A stretch of 64,000 bases of DNA from Rhizobium sp. C4 (GTDB lineage: Bacteria > Pseudomonadota > Alphaproteobacteria > Rhizobiales > Rhizobiaceae), in contig NZ_JAJNCX010000011.1 of assembly GCF_021026315.1 (NCBI RefSeq), forward strand, positions 1 to 64,000. The letters run 5' to 3'. Numbering within the stretch: the stretch's first letter is position 1; every line of letters starts with the position of its first letter. Below are positions 40,548 through 48,868 of this stretch, in pieces. Position numbers and translations under genes: made by a program. Below the pieces are notes generated by a model. That model saw nothing but the letters and a program-made list of their open reading frames with translations, searched no databases and was not told the DNA's origin.

Positions 40548-41633
40548 TTACCTCGCGCGCGGGTCGAGGACGTTATAAAGCGCGTCGCTCAGCTTGTTGA
40601 TGAAAATGAAGACCATGCCGATCAGGAGCGTCGCGCCGAGCACGGCGGCCATGTCGGCATTGAGCAGCGCCACGGTCAGGTAATTGCCGATGCCGGGCCA
40701 GGAGAAGATCGTCTCGATCATCACCGAGCCTTCGAGAAGGGCGGCATAGGAGAGCGCGCAGACGGTGATCAGCGGCACGAGGATCGGTCGGAAGGCGTGG
40801 CGCCAGATGACGATGCGCTCCGGCAGACCCTTGACGCGGGCGGTGGTGATATATTCCTGGGCGAGCTGGTCGAGCATGAAGGAGCGCGTCATGCGGGCGA
40901 TATAGGCGAGGCTGAAAAAGCCGAGAATGCTGGCCGGCAGGATGAGATGGCCGATGGCATTGAAGAAGATGTCCGTTTCGCCGGCGAGAAGGCTGTCGAC
41001 CAGCATCAGGCCGGTGACGGGCGTCACGAGGCCATCATAGGCGATGTCGACGCGGCCCGGTCCATCCACCCATTGCAGGCGGGCATAGAAGACGGCGAGC
41101 CCGACAAGTCCGAGCCAGAAGGCCGGGATCGCATAGCCGGCAAGACCGACGACGCGGATCACCTGGTCGGTCAGGCTGCCCTGACGGGCTGCGGCATGAA
41201 CGCCCATGGGGACGCCAAGCGCAATGCCGATCAGGATGCCGAGCGTCGCCATTTCCAGCGTCGCCGGGAAGACTTCCTTCAGGTCCTGCAGCACCGGCCG
41301 CCCGGTCGAGACCGACATGCCCAGATCGCCGGTGGCAACCGCCTTCACGTAATTCACGAACTGCACGATCAGCGGCTTGTCGAGGCCGAGCTGCACGCGG
41401 GCGGCGTCATAGACGGCCTTCGGCGCCCGGTCGCCGACCACGGCGAGCGCCGGATCGATCGGCACGACGCGGCCGATGAAGAAGGTGATGGCGATGAGGC
41501 CAAGCAGGGTGATGACGAGCGAAAGCACGATCCCGCCGAGCCGCAGCGCCGCTTTCCGGCTGCGCACGCCTCCGGAACCACGCTTCGGCGCGGCACGCGG
41601 GCTCGCATCAGGGAAGGGGGTGTCAGTCGCCAC
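40548..41633 (-). CDS. ABC transporter permease (DppB/OppB-like)
   Basis: 361 residues, with a basic N-terminal tail of about 25 residues before the first membrane helix (GGIVLSLVITLLGLIAITFFIG). Docking loop ARMTRSFMLDQLAQEYITTARVKGLPE near 268. It starts the minus-strand operon permease-permease-ATPase-ATPase-GAF. Its promoter faces the XRE-cupin gene across a 100-bp gap with inverted repeats. The family imports di/oligopeptides, nickel, glutathione or opines. Confidence 0.9.
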   Translation of the reverse strand: MATDTPFPDASPRAAPKRGSGGVRSRKAALRLGGIVLSLVITLLGLIAITFFIGRVVPIDPALAVVGDRAPKAVYDAARVQLGLDKPLIVQFVNYVKAVATGDLGMSVSTGRPVLQDLKEVFPATLEMATLGILIGIALGVPMGVHAAARQGSLTDQVIRVVGLAGYAIPAFWLGLVGLAVFYARLQWVDGPGRVDIAYDGLVTPVTGLMLVDSLLAGETDIFFNAIGHLILPASILGFFSLAYIARMTRSFMLDQLAQEYITTARVKGLPERIVIWRHAFRPILVPLITVCALSYAALLEGSVMIETIFSWPGIGNYLTVALLNADMAAVLGATLLIGMVFIFINKLSDALYNVLDPRAR

Positions 41634-41660
41634 GCTCAGCCTCCTCGGCTAAAAATTTTT

Positions 41661-41731
41661 TTAGTTCCAGTAAAATTCTGCTTGGAACATACAAATAATT
41701 TTGCTTTCATCAAACAAATTTTACTGGTTCC
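41661..41731. promoter_or_regulatory. Divergent control region with 11-bp inverted repeat (XRE-cupin targets)
   Basis: CCAGTAAAATT (41665-41675) and AATTTTACTGG (41717-41727) are exact inverted copies with 41 bases between them. A further pair, GTTCCA (41662-41667) and TGGAAC (41680-41685), lies inside. The AT-rich gap separates the importer operon from the XRE-cupin gene. The repeats are probably binding sites for that regulator, placed so as to act on both promoters. Confidence 0.6.
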
Positions 41732-41733
41732 GG

Positions 41734-42357
41734 ATGATGACTGCTTCACCGCTCGCTTTGACGACACAAGAACCACAGAAGCCGAAGGTCGGCGCGCTGA
41801 TCCGCGCCCGGCGGCGGCAATTGCAATTGACGCTCCGCGACATCTGCGAGGCGGCGGGCATCACGCCCGGTTATCTCAGCCAGGTGGAACGCGACCTCGC
41901 CACGCCCTCGCTCGGCACGCTGGCGCAGATCGCCCACAGCCTCAATGTCGGCGTCGACTATTTCATCGCCTCGCCCGGTTCCGAAGATGCGCTGACACGG
42001 CATGGCGAGCGGGAGACCTTTTCGGTGCCCGGTTCCGAAGTGGTCTACGAGCGCGTGGCGGCCGACTTTGCCGGCAACCAGCTCTCCTCCTTCGTGCTGA
42101 ACATTCCGCCGGGCTTCCATTCCGAAACCGTCAGCCACGAGGGAGAGGAGCTTCTCTTCGTGCTGGAAGGCAAGCTCACCCAGATGCTCGACGGCGCCGA
42201 ATACATCATGCGGCCGGGCGACAGCCTGCATTTTCGCGGCAACCGCCCGCATGCCTGGTGGAACGACACGAAGGAAACCGTGCGCGTGCTCTGGACCGGC
42301 ACGGTTCCCGTCTACCGCACCAATCCGCCGAAATCCGGCGGCCAGAAGTCCGACTGA
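41734..42357 (+). CDS. XRE-family regulator with cupin sensor domain
   Basis: 207 residues from ATG 41734 (an adjacent ATG at 41737 is equal). XRE helix-turn-helix at about 20-75 (LTLRDICEAAGITPGYLSQVERDLATPSLG). Cupin domain at about 125-195 (HEGEELLFVLEGKLTQML, RPGDSLHFRGNRPHAWWN). Such proteins sense small amino-acid or amine-type ligands in the cupin and control nearby transport genes. It is divergent from the importer operon and followed after 47 bases by the matching binding-protein gene, tying the two halves together. Confidence 0.88.
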   Translation: MMTASPLALTTQEPQKPKVGALIRARRRQLQLTLRDICEAAGITPGYLSQVERDLATPSLGTLAQIAHSLNVGVDYFIASPGSEDALTRHGERETFSVPGSEVVYERVAADFAGNQLSSFVLNIPPGFHSETVSHEGEELLFVLEGKLTQMLDGAEYIMRPGDSLHFRGNRPHAWWNDTKETVRVLWTGTVPVYRTNPPKSGGQKSD

Positions 42358-42404
42358 CCCCGATCTGACAACAAGAACGCCCTGAGACAGAGGAGAACGA
42401 AACC

Positions 42405-43997
42405 ATGAAACATTTCCAAGCAGCCCTTTTCGCCGCCACGGCCCTGATGCCGCTGACGGCGCTGCAGGCCTATGCCGCGACCCCGAAGGACACGCTCGTC
42501 GTTGCCGAAAACATCGACGACATCGTCAGCATCGACCCGGCTGAAGCGTATGAATTCTCGTCCGGCGAATATGTCACCCAGACCTATGACCGTCTGGTGC
42601 AGTATGACGCCACCGACCTCGAGAAGCTTTCGCCCGGCCTTTCGACCAGCTGGAAGGCCGACGATGCGGCCAAGACGATCACCTTCACGCTGCGCGACCG
42701 CGTCAAGTTCTCGTCCGGCAACCCGCTGCGGGCCGAAGACGTCGTCTATTCCTGGAAGCGCGTCATCAAGCTCAACAAGGCGCCCGCCTTCCTTCTGACC
42801 CAGCTCGGCTGGACCGCCGACAATTTCGACAGCATGGTCAAGGCCGACGGCAAGACCGTCACCGTCAAGTATACCGGTGACTTCTCCTCTGCCTTCGTGC
42901 TCAACGTTCTCGCTTCGCGTCCGGCCTCGGTCGTCGATGGCAAGACGGTGGAAGCCAACGACAAGGGCGGCGATCTCGGCAATGCTTGGCTGAAGGCGAA
43001 TTCCGCCGGCACCGGCCCGTTCGTGCTCAAGGCGTTCAAGCCCGGCCAGCTCCTCAACCTCGCCGCCAACCCGTCCTATTTCGGCGGTGCGCCGGCCGTG
43101 AAGTCGGTTGCCATCCGCCACGTCGCGGAATCGGCCACGCAGCAGCTGATGCTGAAGTCGGGCGACGTCGATATCGCCAAGAACCTGACGCCGGACCAGA
43201 TCGCAGCCGTGCAGACCAGCGGCTCGTTCAAGATCGAGAGCTATCCGCAGGCCGCCGTCCACTTCCTCAGCCTGAACCAGAAGGACAAGGACCTGACCAA
43301 CCCGGCCGTCTGGGAAGCCGCGCGCTACCTCGTCGACTACAAGGGCATGACGGACACGATCCTCAAGGGCCAGATGGAAACCCACCAGGCCTTCTGGCCG
43401 AAGGGCTTCCCGGGCGCGCTGAACGACACGCCCTACACCTATGATCCCGACAAGGCGAAGAAGATCCTGGCCGACGCCGGCATCAAGACGCCGATCACCG
43501 CGACGCTAGACGTCATCAACTCCTCGCCCTTCACCGACATGGCGCAGGCGCTGCAGGCAAGCTTTGCCAAGGGCGGCATCGACTTCAAGATCGTCCCCGG
43601 CACGGGCTCGCAGGTCATCACCAAGTATCGCGCCCGCACGCATGAAGCCATGCTGCTCTATTGGGGCCCGGACTTCATGGACCCGGATTCCAACGCGTCC
43701 GCCTTCGCCTACAATGCCGACAACAGCGACGGCCACTACCAGTCGACCACGACCTGGCGCAATGCCTGGGCGGTTCCGGACGAGCTGAACAAGGCAACGC
43801 TGGCGGCCCGCGCCGAAGCCGACCCGAAGAAGCGCGACGCCATGTATGTCGAGCTGCAGAAGAAGGTGCAGGCAAGCTCGCCGATCATCCTGATGTTCCA
43901 GGCCGCCAAGCAGGTTGCCATCGCCAAGAACGTCTCGGGCTATGTCAACGGCGCGCTGCCGGACTACGTCTTCTACCGTCTGGTCAAGAAGGACTGA
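42405..43997 (+). CDS. ABC transporter substrate-binding protein (family 5, DppA/OppA-like)
   Basis: 530 residues. Signal peptide at 1-24 (ALQAYA then ATPKD). The mature start TLVVAENIDDIVSIDPAEAYEFSSGEYVTQTYDRLVQYD and later segments (LSTSWKADDAAKTITFTLRD, FSSGNPLRAEDVVYSWKR) fit family-5 binding proteins of peptide, nickel and opine importers. It serves the Dpp-type operon at 38.1-41.6 kb, but is transcribed with the XRE-cupin gene on the other strand. AGAGGAGAACG precedes the start and a strong terminator follows. Confidence 0.9.
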   Translation: MKHFQAALFAATALMPLTALQAYAATPKDTLVVAENIDDIVSIDPAEAYEFSSGEYVTQTYDRLVQYDATDLEKLSPGLSTSWKADDAAKTITFTLRDRVKFSSGNPLRAEDVVYSWKRVIKLNKAPAFLLTQLGWTADNFDSMVKADGKTVTVKYTGDFSSAFVLNVLASRPASVVDGKTVEANDKGGDLGNAWLKANSAGTGPFVLKAFKPGQLLNLAANPSYFGGAPAVKSVAIRHVAESATQQLMLKSGDVDIAKNLTPDQIAAVQTSGSFKIESYPQAAVHFLSLNQKDKDLTNPAVWEAARYLVDYKGMTDTILKGQMETHQAFWPKGFPGALNDTPYTYDPDKAKKILADAGIKTPITATLDVINSSPFTDMAQALQASFAKGGIDFKIVPGTGSQVITKYRARTHEAMLLYWGPDFMDPDSNASAFAYNADNSDGHYQSTTTWRNAWAVPDELNKATLAARAEADPKKRDAMYVELQKKVQASSPIILMFQAAKQVAIAKNVSGYVNGALPDYVFYRLVKKD

Positions 43998-44015
43998 CGA
44001 TCTCTGATCCGGAGA

Positions 44016-44044
44016 GGCCGCCGGCATTCGCCCGGCGGCCTTTT
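44016..44044 (+). terminator. Rho-independent terminator after family-5 binding protein
   Basis: Nine-bp GC stem (GGCCGCCGG 44016-44024 with CCGGCGGCC 44032-44040), seven-base loop, then TTTT. It lies 18 bases after the stop. Read-through or a new promoter is needed for the M24 peptidase gene. Confidence 0.88.
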
Positions 44045-44085
44045 CATTTCCTTTTTCCCCCTATTGAATGACAGGAGCGATGCCG

Positions 44086-45183
44086 ATGTTCGAGGCGCGC
44101 ATGAAACGGCTGACCGTGCGGATGGCCGAAACCGGAACCGACGGCGTCTTCGTTGGCCCGACCTCCAACATGAAATGGCTGGCCGGCTTCGACCCGCATG
44201 GGGACGAGCGTCCCGTGATGCTGGTCGTCGGACCGAAATCCGCCGCCTTCCTGATGCCGGCGCTGAATGCCGATAGCGCGCGCCAGCACACGAACCTTCC
44301 CTTCGTCACCTGGTCGGATGCCGAAGGCCCGGCCAACGCCTTCGCCCGCGTGCTGGAAGAGACCGGCATTTCCGACATGACGACGCCCACCATCGCGCTC
44401 GATGAAACCATGCGCGCCGACTTCGCCATGATGATCGTCGATGCCTTTCCGGGTGCGAAACGCGAGTTTCTGGCCGACACGGTCGGAGCGCTACGCGCCG
44501 CCAAGGACGAGAGCGAATACAAGCTTCTGAAGATGAATGCGCTGATCGACGACGAGACGATGCGCGCGGCCTTTGCGGCGCTGAAACCCGGCATGAGCGA
44601 GCTGGAAGCCGCCGAAATCATCCGGCAGAAGTTCAAGGCGCAGGGTGCTGCGGCCGAATTCATCATCGTCTGCTTCGGCGAGAACGGCGCGTTTCCGCAC
44701 CACCATTCCGGCGAGCGCCGGCTGAAGGCGGGCGATGCCATTCTGCTGGATATCGGCGGCCGCAAGGACGGCTATCCGAGCGACATGACCCGTGTCGGCT
44801 ATTGCGGCACGCCGCCGGAAGGCTTCGAAGAGGTCGTTTCCGTCGTCGAGCGCGCCGTGCAGGCTGCCATTGCGGCAGCGCGCCCCGGCGTCAAGGCCTC
44901 CGAGGTTGACCGCGCCGCCCGCGAGACGATCGCGGCTGCCGGCTATGGCGACCGCTTCCTGCACCGGACCGGCCACGGTCTCGGCATCGACGTTCACGAG
45001 CGGCCCTATATCACGTCGACCTCGGATGTCGTGCTGCAGGCCGGTAACGTCTTCTCCATCGAGCCCGGCATCTATCTGACCGACCGTTTCGGCGTGCGGC
45101 TGGAAGAGATCGTCATCCTGGGCAAGAACGGCGCGGAAGTGTTCTCCGAACTGTCGCGCCAGCCCGTTCGAGTCGAAGGCTGA
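44086..45183 (+). CDS. M24-family metallopeptidase (Xaa-Pro peptidase/creatinase-like)
   Basis: 365 residues from ATG 44086, eight bases after AGGAG; the in-frame ATGs at 44068 and 44080 lie before or right against that site. N-terminal creatinase-type domain (about 1-125). The pita-bread catalytic domain has the dinuclear metal ligands: Asp in ILLDIGG, Asp in SDMTRVG, His in HRTGHGLGIDVHE, Glu in SIEPGIYL and Glu in RLEEIVI. It cleaves Xaa-Pro or related amide bonds in the cytoplasm, and probably acts on the compound brought in by the Dpp-type importer. Confidence 0.87.
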   Translation: MFEARMKRLTVRMAETGTDGVFVGPTSNMKWLAGFDPHGDERPVMLVVGPKSAAFLMPALNADSARQHTNLPFVTWSDAEGPANAFARVLEETGISDMTTPTIALDETMRADFAMMIVDAFPGAKREFLADTVGALRAAKDESEYKLLKMNALIDDETMRAAFAALKPGMSELEAAEIIRQKFKAQGAAAEFIIVCFGENGAFPHHHSGERRLKAGDAILLDIGGRKDGYPSDMTRVGYCGTPPEGFEEVVSVVERAVQAAIAAARPGVKASEVDRAARETIAAAGYGDRFLHRTGHGLGIDVHERPYITSTSDVVLQAGNVFSIEPGIYLTDRFGVRLEEIVILGKNGAEVFSELSRQPVRVEG

Positions 45184-45196
45184 GGAGCGTCCGCCC

Positions 45197-45703
45197 ATGT
45201 CCGGCATCGTGATCCGCAGACCCAAGGCAGAAGACGGCGACGATGTCGCCGCCATCTATGCGTTCGAGGAGGTTGTTGCCTACACGACGCAGCTTCCGCA
45301 TCGTGACGTCCAGTTCTGGCGGGACTTCTACCGCAGCCGCGATCCCGAGGGCATGGAACTGGTGGCCGAGATCGACGGCCGCGTGGTCGGCCATCTCGGC
45401 ATGCTGCTCAACCGTGCGCCGCGCCGCAAGCATGTCGGCAGCTTCGGCATCTGCGTCCATCCGGAGTTTCACGGAAAGGGCGTCGGCAGGGCGCTGATGG
45501 CGGAGATGATCCATCTGTCCGACAACTGGCTCAATCTCGTCCGCATCGAACTCTCCGTCGCGTCGGAAAACAGCCGCGCGATTGCGCTCTACCGCAGCTT
45601 CGGCTTCGAGGTGGAGGGTGAGCTGAAGATGGATCTGTTCCGCAACGGTCGCTACGGCAACACGACCCAGATGGCGCGGCTGCGCCTCCCGGCAGCCGCC
45701 TGA
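45197..45703 (+). CDS. GNAT-family N-acetyltransferase
   Basis: 168 residues. Acetyl-CoA-binding motif A is IGVHPEFHGKGVGRALM type, here ICVHPEFHGKGVGRALM near residue 86; motif B lies around VASENSRAIALYRSFGFEVEG near 120. The pattern is of RimI/PhnO-like transferases with amino-group substrates. It follows the M24 gene by 13 bases with GAGGAGCG before the start, so the two are probably co-expressed. It might acetylate a product or relative of the imported compound. Confidence 0.85.
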   Translation: MSGIVIRRPKAEDGDDVAAIYAFEEVVAYTTQLPHRDVQFWRDFYRSRDPEGMELVAEIDGRVVGHLGMLLNRAPRRKHVGSFGICVHPEFHGKGVGRALMAEMIHLSDNWLNLVRIELSVASENSRAIALYRSFGFEVEGELKMDLFRNGRYGNTTQMARLRLPAAA

Positions 45704-45707
45704 TCGG

Positions 45708-45740
45708 CCTGCGCGCCAGCCGGGAAGGCCGGCGCGCAGG
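45708..45740. terminator. Possible shared hairpin between convergent genes
   Basis: Ten-bp inverted repeat CCTGCGCGCC (45708-45717) with GGCGCGCAGG (45731-45740) between the GNAT stop and the convergent ATPase stop. There is no T tract on either strand, so termination, if any, would be weak or assisted. Confidence 0.45.
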
Positions 45741-45745
45741 AGAGG

Positions 45746-46810
45746 CTATTGCCGCAGGGTCTTGCCCGATTGCGCATCGAAGAGATGCAGCTTGCCGGCG
45801 CGGGGCGCGATCGTGACCTCGTCGCCCGGCTTGAAATCGTGGCGCTCGGCGAAGACGGCGACCAGTTCGCTGTTGCCGTAGCGGAGGAAAACCATGGTTT
45901 CGTGGCCGGTCGGTTCCGTCACGTTGACGGTGGCCTTGAGGCCGGTGCCGCCGAGTTCCAGATGTTCCGGCCGCGCGCCGAGAAGCACTGCCTGTCCGTC
46001 CGTGGCCGCCGGCGTGAAGCCGAGCGCGATCTCGTCGCCGGTCTCCGACACGAAGATCTGGCCGTCAGCCTTGTACTTGCCTTTCATCAGGTTCATCGAC
46101 GGCGAGCCGATGAAGGTGGCGACGAAGGTGTTGTTCGGCCAGTCGTAGAGGTCGAGCGGCGTGCCGATCTGCTCGACATGGCCGCCCTGCATGACGACGA
46201 TCTTGTCGGCCATGGTCATGGCTTCCACCTGATCGTGGGTCACGTAGATGGTCGTGGTGCCCAGCCGCTGGTGCAGCTCCTTGATTTCCTTTCGCATCTG
46301 CACGCGCAGCTTGGCGTCGAGGTTCGACAGCGGCTCGTCGAAGAGGAAGACCTGCGGCGAGCGGACAATCGCCCGGCCCATGGCGACGCGCTGGCGCTGG
46401 CCGCCGGAGAGCTGGCGCGGATAGCGATCGAGATAGGGGACGAGGTCGAGCGTTTCGGCAGCCGCCTGGAGGCGCTGCTTGATCACGTCTGCGGGAAGCT
46501 TCTGCAGGCGCAGCGCGAAGACCATGTTTTCGGCCACCGTCTTGTGCGGATAGAGCGCGTAGCTCTGGAACACCATGGCGATGTCGCGATCCTTGGGCGG
46601 CAGGTTGTTGACGACGCGGCTGCCGATCGAAATCGTGCCTCCGGTAATGCTTTCAAGGCCCGCCACCATGCGCAGCAGGGTTGACTTGCCGCAGCCCGAC
46701 GGGCCGACGAGAACGACAAATTCGCCGTCTTCGATGTCGATATCAATGCCGTGAAGGACCTTCAGCGCACCATAGGCTTTCTGCGCTCCGGTAATCTTGA
46801 CCTCAGCCAT
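45746..46810 (-). CDS. ABC transporter ATP-binding protein (UgpC/MalK-like)
   Basis: 354 residues from ATG 46810, preceded by GGGAGAGAG; an upstream in-frame start would cover the operator. Walker A GPSGCGKST (36-44), signature LSGGQRQRVAMGRAI near 133, Walker B LFDEPLSNLDAKLR, H-loop VTHDQVEAMTMAD, then a MalK-type regulatory/TOBE region (about 235-354) with GARPEHLEL. It is transcribed away from the binding-protein/permease operon from a shared promoter region, and is the expected motor of that importer, which has no other ATPase gene. Confidence 0.92.
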   Translation of the reverse strand: MAEVKITGAQKAYGALKVLHGIDIDIEDGEFVVLVGPSGCGKSTLLRMVAGLESITGGTISIGSRVVNNLPPKDRDIAMVFQSYALYPHKTVAENMVFALRLQKLPADVIKQRLQAAAETLDLVPYLDRYPRQLSGGQRQRVAMGRAIVRSPQVFLFDEPLSNLDAKLRVQMRKEIKELHQRLGTTTIYVTHDQVEAMTMADKIVVMQGGHVEQIGTPLDLYDWPNNTFVATFIGSPSMNLMKGKYKADGQIFVSETGDEIALGFTPAATDGQAVLLGARPEHLELGGTGLKATVNVTEPTGHETMVFLRYGNSELVAVFAERHDFKPGDEVTIAPRAGKLHLFDAQSGKTLRQ

Positions 46811-46955
46811 CTCTCTCCCATCTGCCTGACGCGGATGCCCTCTTTCCGAAGACCGGCGCCGTGGCACTCCTTCAATTTTATCCACGGATTTCCGCGCACG
46901 GAACGGGCTGAAAATGCACCGATACGTGTCCTGAAACCTCGTGAAAACCTCCTCC

Positions 46956-46969
46956 ATGAAACGTTTCAT
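46956..46969. promoter_or_regulatory. LacI-type operator ATGAAACGTTTCAT, copy 1
   Basis: Perfect 14-bp palindrome just upstream of the -35 element of the plus-strand promoter. An identical copy lies at 47042-47055. GAAACGTTTC is a typical LacI/GalR core with the central CG. The LacI gene of the operon (50914) is the likely binder. Confidence 0.8.
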
Positions 46970-46975
46970 TATTGG

Positions 46976-47003
46976 TTGACATTTCGCCGATCCTGTCTAA
47001 TTC
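46976..47003 (+). promoter_or_regulatory. Candidate sigma-70 promoter of the sugar-importer operon
   Basis: TTGACA at 46976-46981 and TAATTC at 46998-47003, 16 bp apart. It lies between the two identical LacI-type palindromes, the usual repressor arrangement. The transcript would carry an untranslated leader of about 150 bases before the binding-protein start. Confidence 0.6.
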
Positions 47004-47041
47004 TCGTCGCCGAGACCGAGAGGAGCGGTTTCATGCAAGCG

Positions 47042-47055
47042 ATGAAACGTTTCAT
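47042..47055. promoter_or_regulatory. LacI-type operator ATGAAACGTTTCAT, copy 2
   Basis: Identical to 46956-46969 and centred 86 bp downstream, close to eight helical turns. It follows the promoter, so bound repressor would block it; the spacing would also allow a DNA loop between the sites. The ATG inside it is not a start. Confidence 0.8.
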
Positions 47056-47160
47056 TTTCTTGCTTAACAGATAGTTCCGGCCGAGGCCAGAGCAAAAATC
47101 TGCAACGGATTTTGCCTGAACCCGCCGGAGAGTTATTCGGGAAACGTGGGAGGAGACCAC

Positions 47161-48804
47161 ATGAAAGTCGAGATTTACGATGCATTGATGCGCCGTCAGG
47201 CGAGCCGCCGCGACATCTTGCGCGGGACGGCGAGCGCTGCCGCGCTCATGGGCGTATCAACCGCCCTTGGCGGTTTGCCGACGGCTGCATTTGCCGCCGA
47301 TGACGTCCGGGCCCAGATTCTGAAGATCCCCGGCGTCGGCAAGGGTTCGCCGACGGATGCCGACTGGCAGAAGGTGGGCGAGCTCTGCCTCGGCCCGACC
47401 ATGGCCAATGTCAAGAAGGGCGAATTCGCCGGCGTCGAGCTGACCTTCATGGGGCTCAACAACCAGAACCTTCACAACTTCCTGTTCCGCGGCTTCCTGA
47501 AGCCTTGGGAAGCCTATACCGGCGCCAAGATCAACTGGATCGACCTGGCGCAGGCCGACTATAACGCCCGTCTGCAGCAGTCGATCGCGACCGGCACGGT
47601 GGACTTCGACATCCTGGAAATGGGCGCGCCGTTCGAAGGCGACACGGCAGGCCGCGGCCTGCTTGATGAAATGCCGGCCTGGGTGGACAAGCAGATCGAG
47701 TCCGACGATCTCGTGGCCTATCTCAAGCCGCCGGTCGGCACCTGGGGCGGCAAGAAGTATCGCGTCACCATCGACGGCGACTGCCACACCTTCGCCTACC
47801 GCAAGGACTATTTCGGCGAGGGTTCCGTGACCGGCATGGCAAAGCCGCCGAAGACCTGGCAGGAAGTCAATGCGGCCACCAAGGCCGTCATGGGCAAGAA
47901 GGATCCGCTCACCGGCCAGCCGGCCTATGGCTATCTCGACCCGCTGAAGGGCTGGGGCGGCTTCGGCTTCTACTTCCTGGAAAACCGCGCGACGGCCTAT
48001 GTGAAATATCCGGGCGATCCGGCATGGCTCTTCGATCCGGACAACATGAAGCCGCTCGTCAACAACCCGGGCTGGGTTCAGGCAATCCAGGACGTCATGG
48101 ATCTGATCGCGGCCAAGGCCTATCCGGCCGACCAGATCAACGCCGATCCGGGCACGACGGCCTTCTCGCAGTTCCTCGCCGGCACCGGCTCGATGCTGAC
48201 CTGGTGGGGCGACGTCGGCTCCAGCGCCCGCACCTCCGATACGTCGGTGGTCGGCGATGTCGTCGCCTTCGGCATCAACCCCGGCAGCAGCAAGGTCTAC
48301 AACCGCAAGACCGGCAAGTGGGAAGAAAAGTACAACGAAGCACCGAACATGGCCTATCTCGGCTGGGGCGTCTATGTCACCAAGCGCGTCAGCAGCGACG
48401 AGAAGAAGCGCAAGGCCGCATGGTCGGCTGCCGCCCATCTCGGCGGCAAGGACATCTCGCTGTGGACCTCGGCCTATCCGTCCGGCTTCCAGCCCTATCG
48501 TCAGTCGAACTTCAACTATGACGAATGGCAGAAGGCGGGCTATGACCGCGCCTATGTCGAGAACTATCTCGGCTCGAACGCGGACAGCTATAACCACAAG
48601 AACGCGGCCATCGAACCGCGCATCCCCGGCATCTTCCAGTACTACTCCGTCGCCGAAGACGAACTCGCGAAGGGCTATGCCGGCAAGTACAAGTCGGCGC
48701 AGGAAACGGCAGATGCCATTGCCGCAGCCTGGGAGAAGATCACCGACCAGATCGGCCGCGACAGCCAGCTGAAACTGTATCGGGCAAGCCTCGGGCTTTC
48801 CTGA
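47161..48804 (+). CDS. Tat-exported sugar/polyol ABC substrate-binding protein (family 1, long type)
   Basis: 547 residues from ATG 47161, after GGGAGGAGA. The N-terminus has a twin-arginine signal (SRRDILRGTASAAALMG, about 19-35) with cleavage near AFA. The mature protein follows family-1 sugar binding proteins (VELTFMGLNNQNLHNFLFRG, IDLAQADYNARLQQSI, EMGAPFEGDTAGRG) but is about 120 residues longer than usual, as in some rhizobial polyol and glycerol transporters. Tat export implies folding before export. It is the first gene of the operon with two permeases and pentose-type catabolic genes. Confidence 0.88.
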   Translation: MKVEIYDALMRRQASRRDILRGTASAAALMGVSTALGGLPTAAFAADDVRAQILKIPGVGKGSPTDADWQKVGELCLGPTMANVKKGEFAGVELTFMGLNNQNLHNFLFRGFLKPWEAYTGAKINWIDLAQADYNARLQQSIATGTVDFDILEMGAPFEGDTAGRGLLDEMPAWVDKQIESDDLVAYLKPPVGTWGGKKYRVTIDGDCHTFAYRKDYFGEGSVTGMAKPPKTWQEVNAATKAVMGKKDPLTGQPAYGYLDPLKGWGGFGFYFLENRATAYVKYPGDPAWLFDPDNMKPLVNNPGWVQAIQDVMDLIAAKAYPADQINADPGTTAFSQFLAGTGSMLTWWGDVGSSARTSDTSVVGDVVAFGINPGSSKVYNRKTGKWEEKYNEAPNMAYLGWGVYVTKRVSSDEKKRKAAWSAAAHLGGKDISLWTSAYPSGFQPYRQSNFNYDEWQKAGYDRAYVENYLGSNADSYNHKNAAIEPRIPGIFQYYSVAEDELAKGYAGKYKSAQETADAIAAAWEKITDQIGRDSQLKLYRASLGLS

Positions 48805-48816
48805 CACCTGAGTGCG

Positions 48817-48847
48817 CCGGCGGGGCTTTAGGCTCCGCCGGTCTTTC
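48817..48847 (+). other. Intercistronic hairpin after binding-protein gene
   Basis: Ten-bp imperfect stem (from CCGGCGGGGC at 48817 to GCTCCGCCGG ending 48841, one G-T pair) with a short TTTA-type loop, then TCTTTCC. It follows the binding-protein stop by 12 bases and probably works as an attenuator or 3' stabiliser, lowering permease relative to binding protein. Confidence 0.6.
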
Positions 48848-48868
48848 CATGCCATGGCGGGGACTTCC

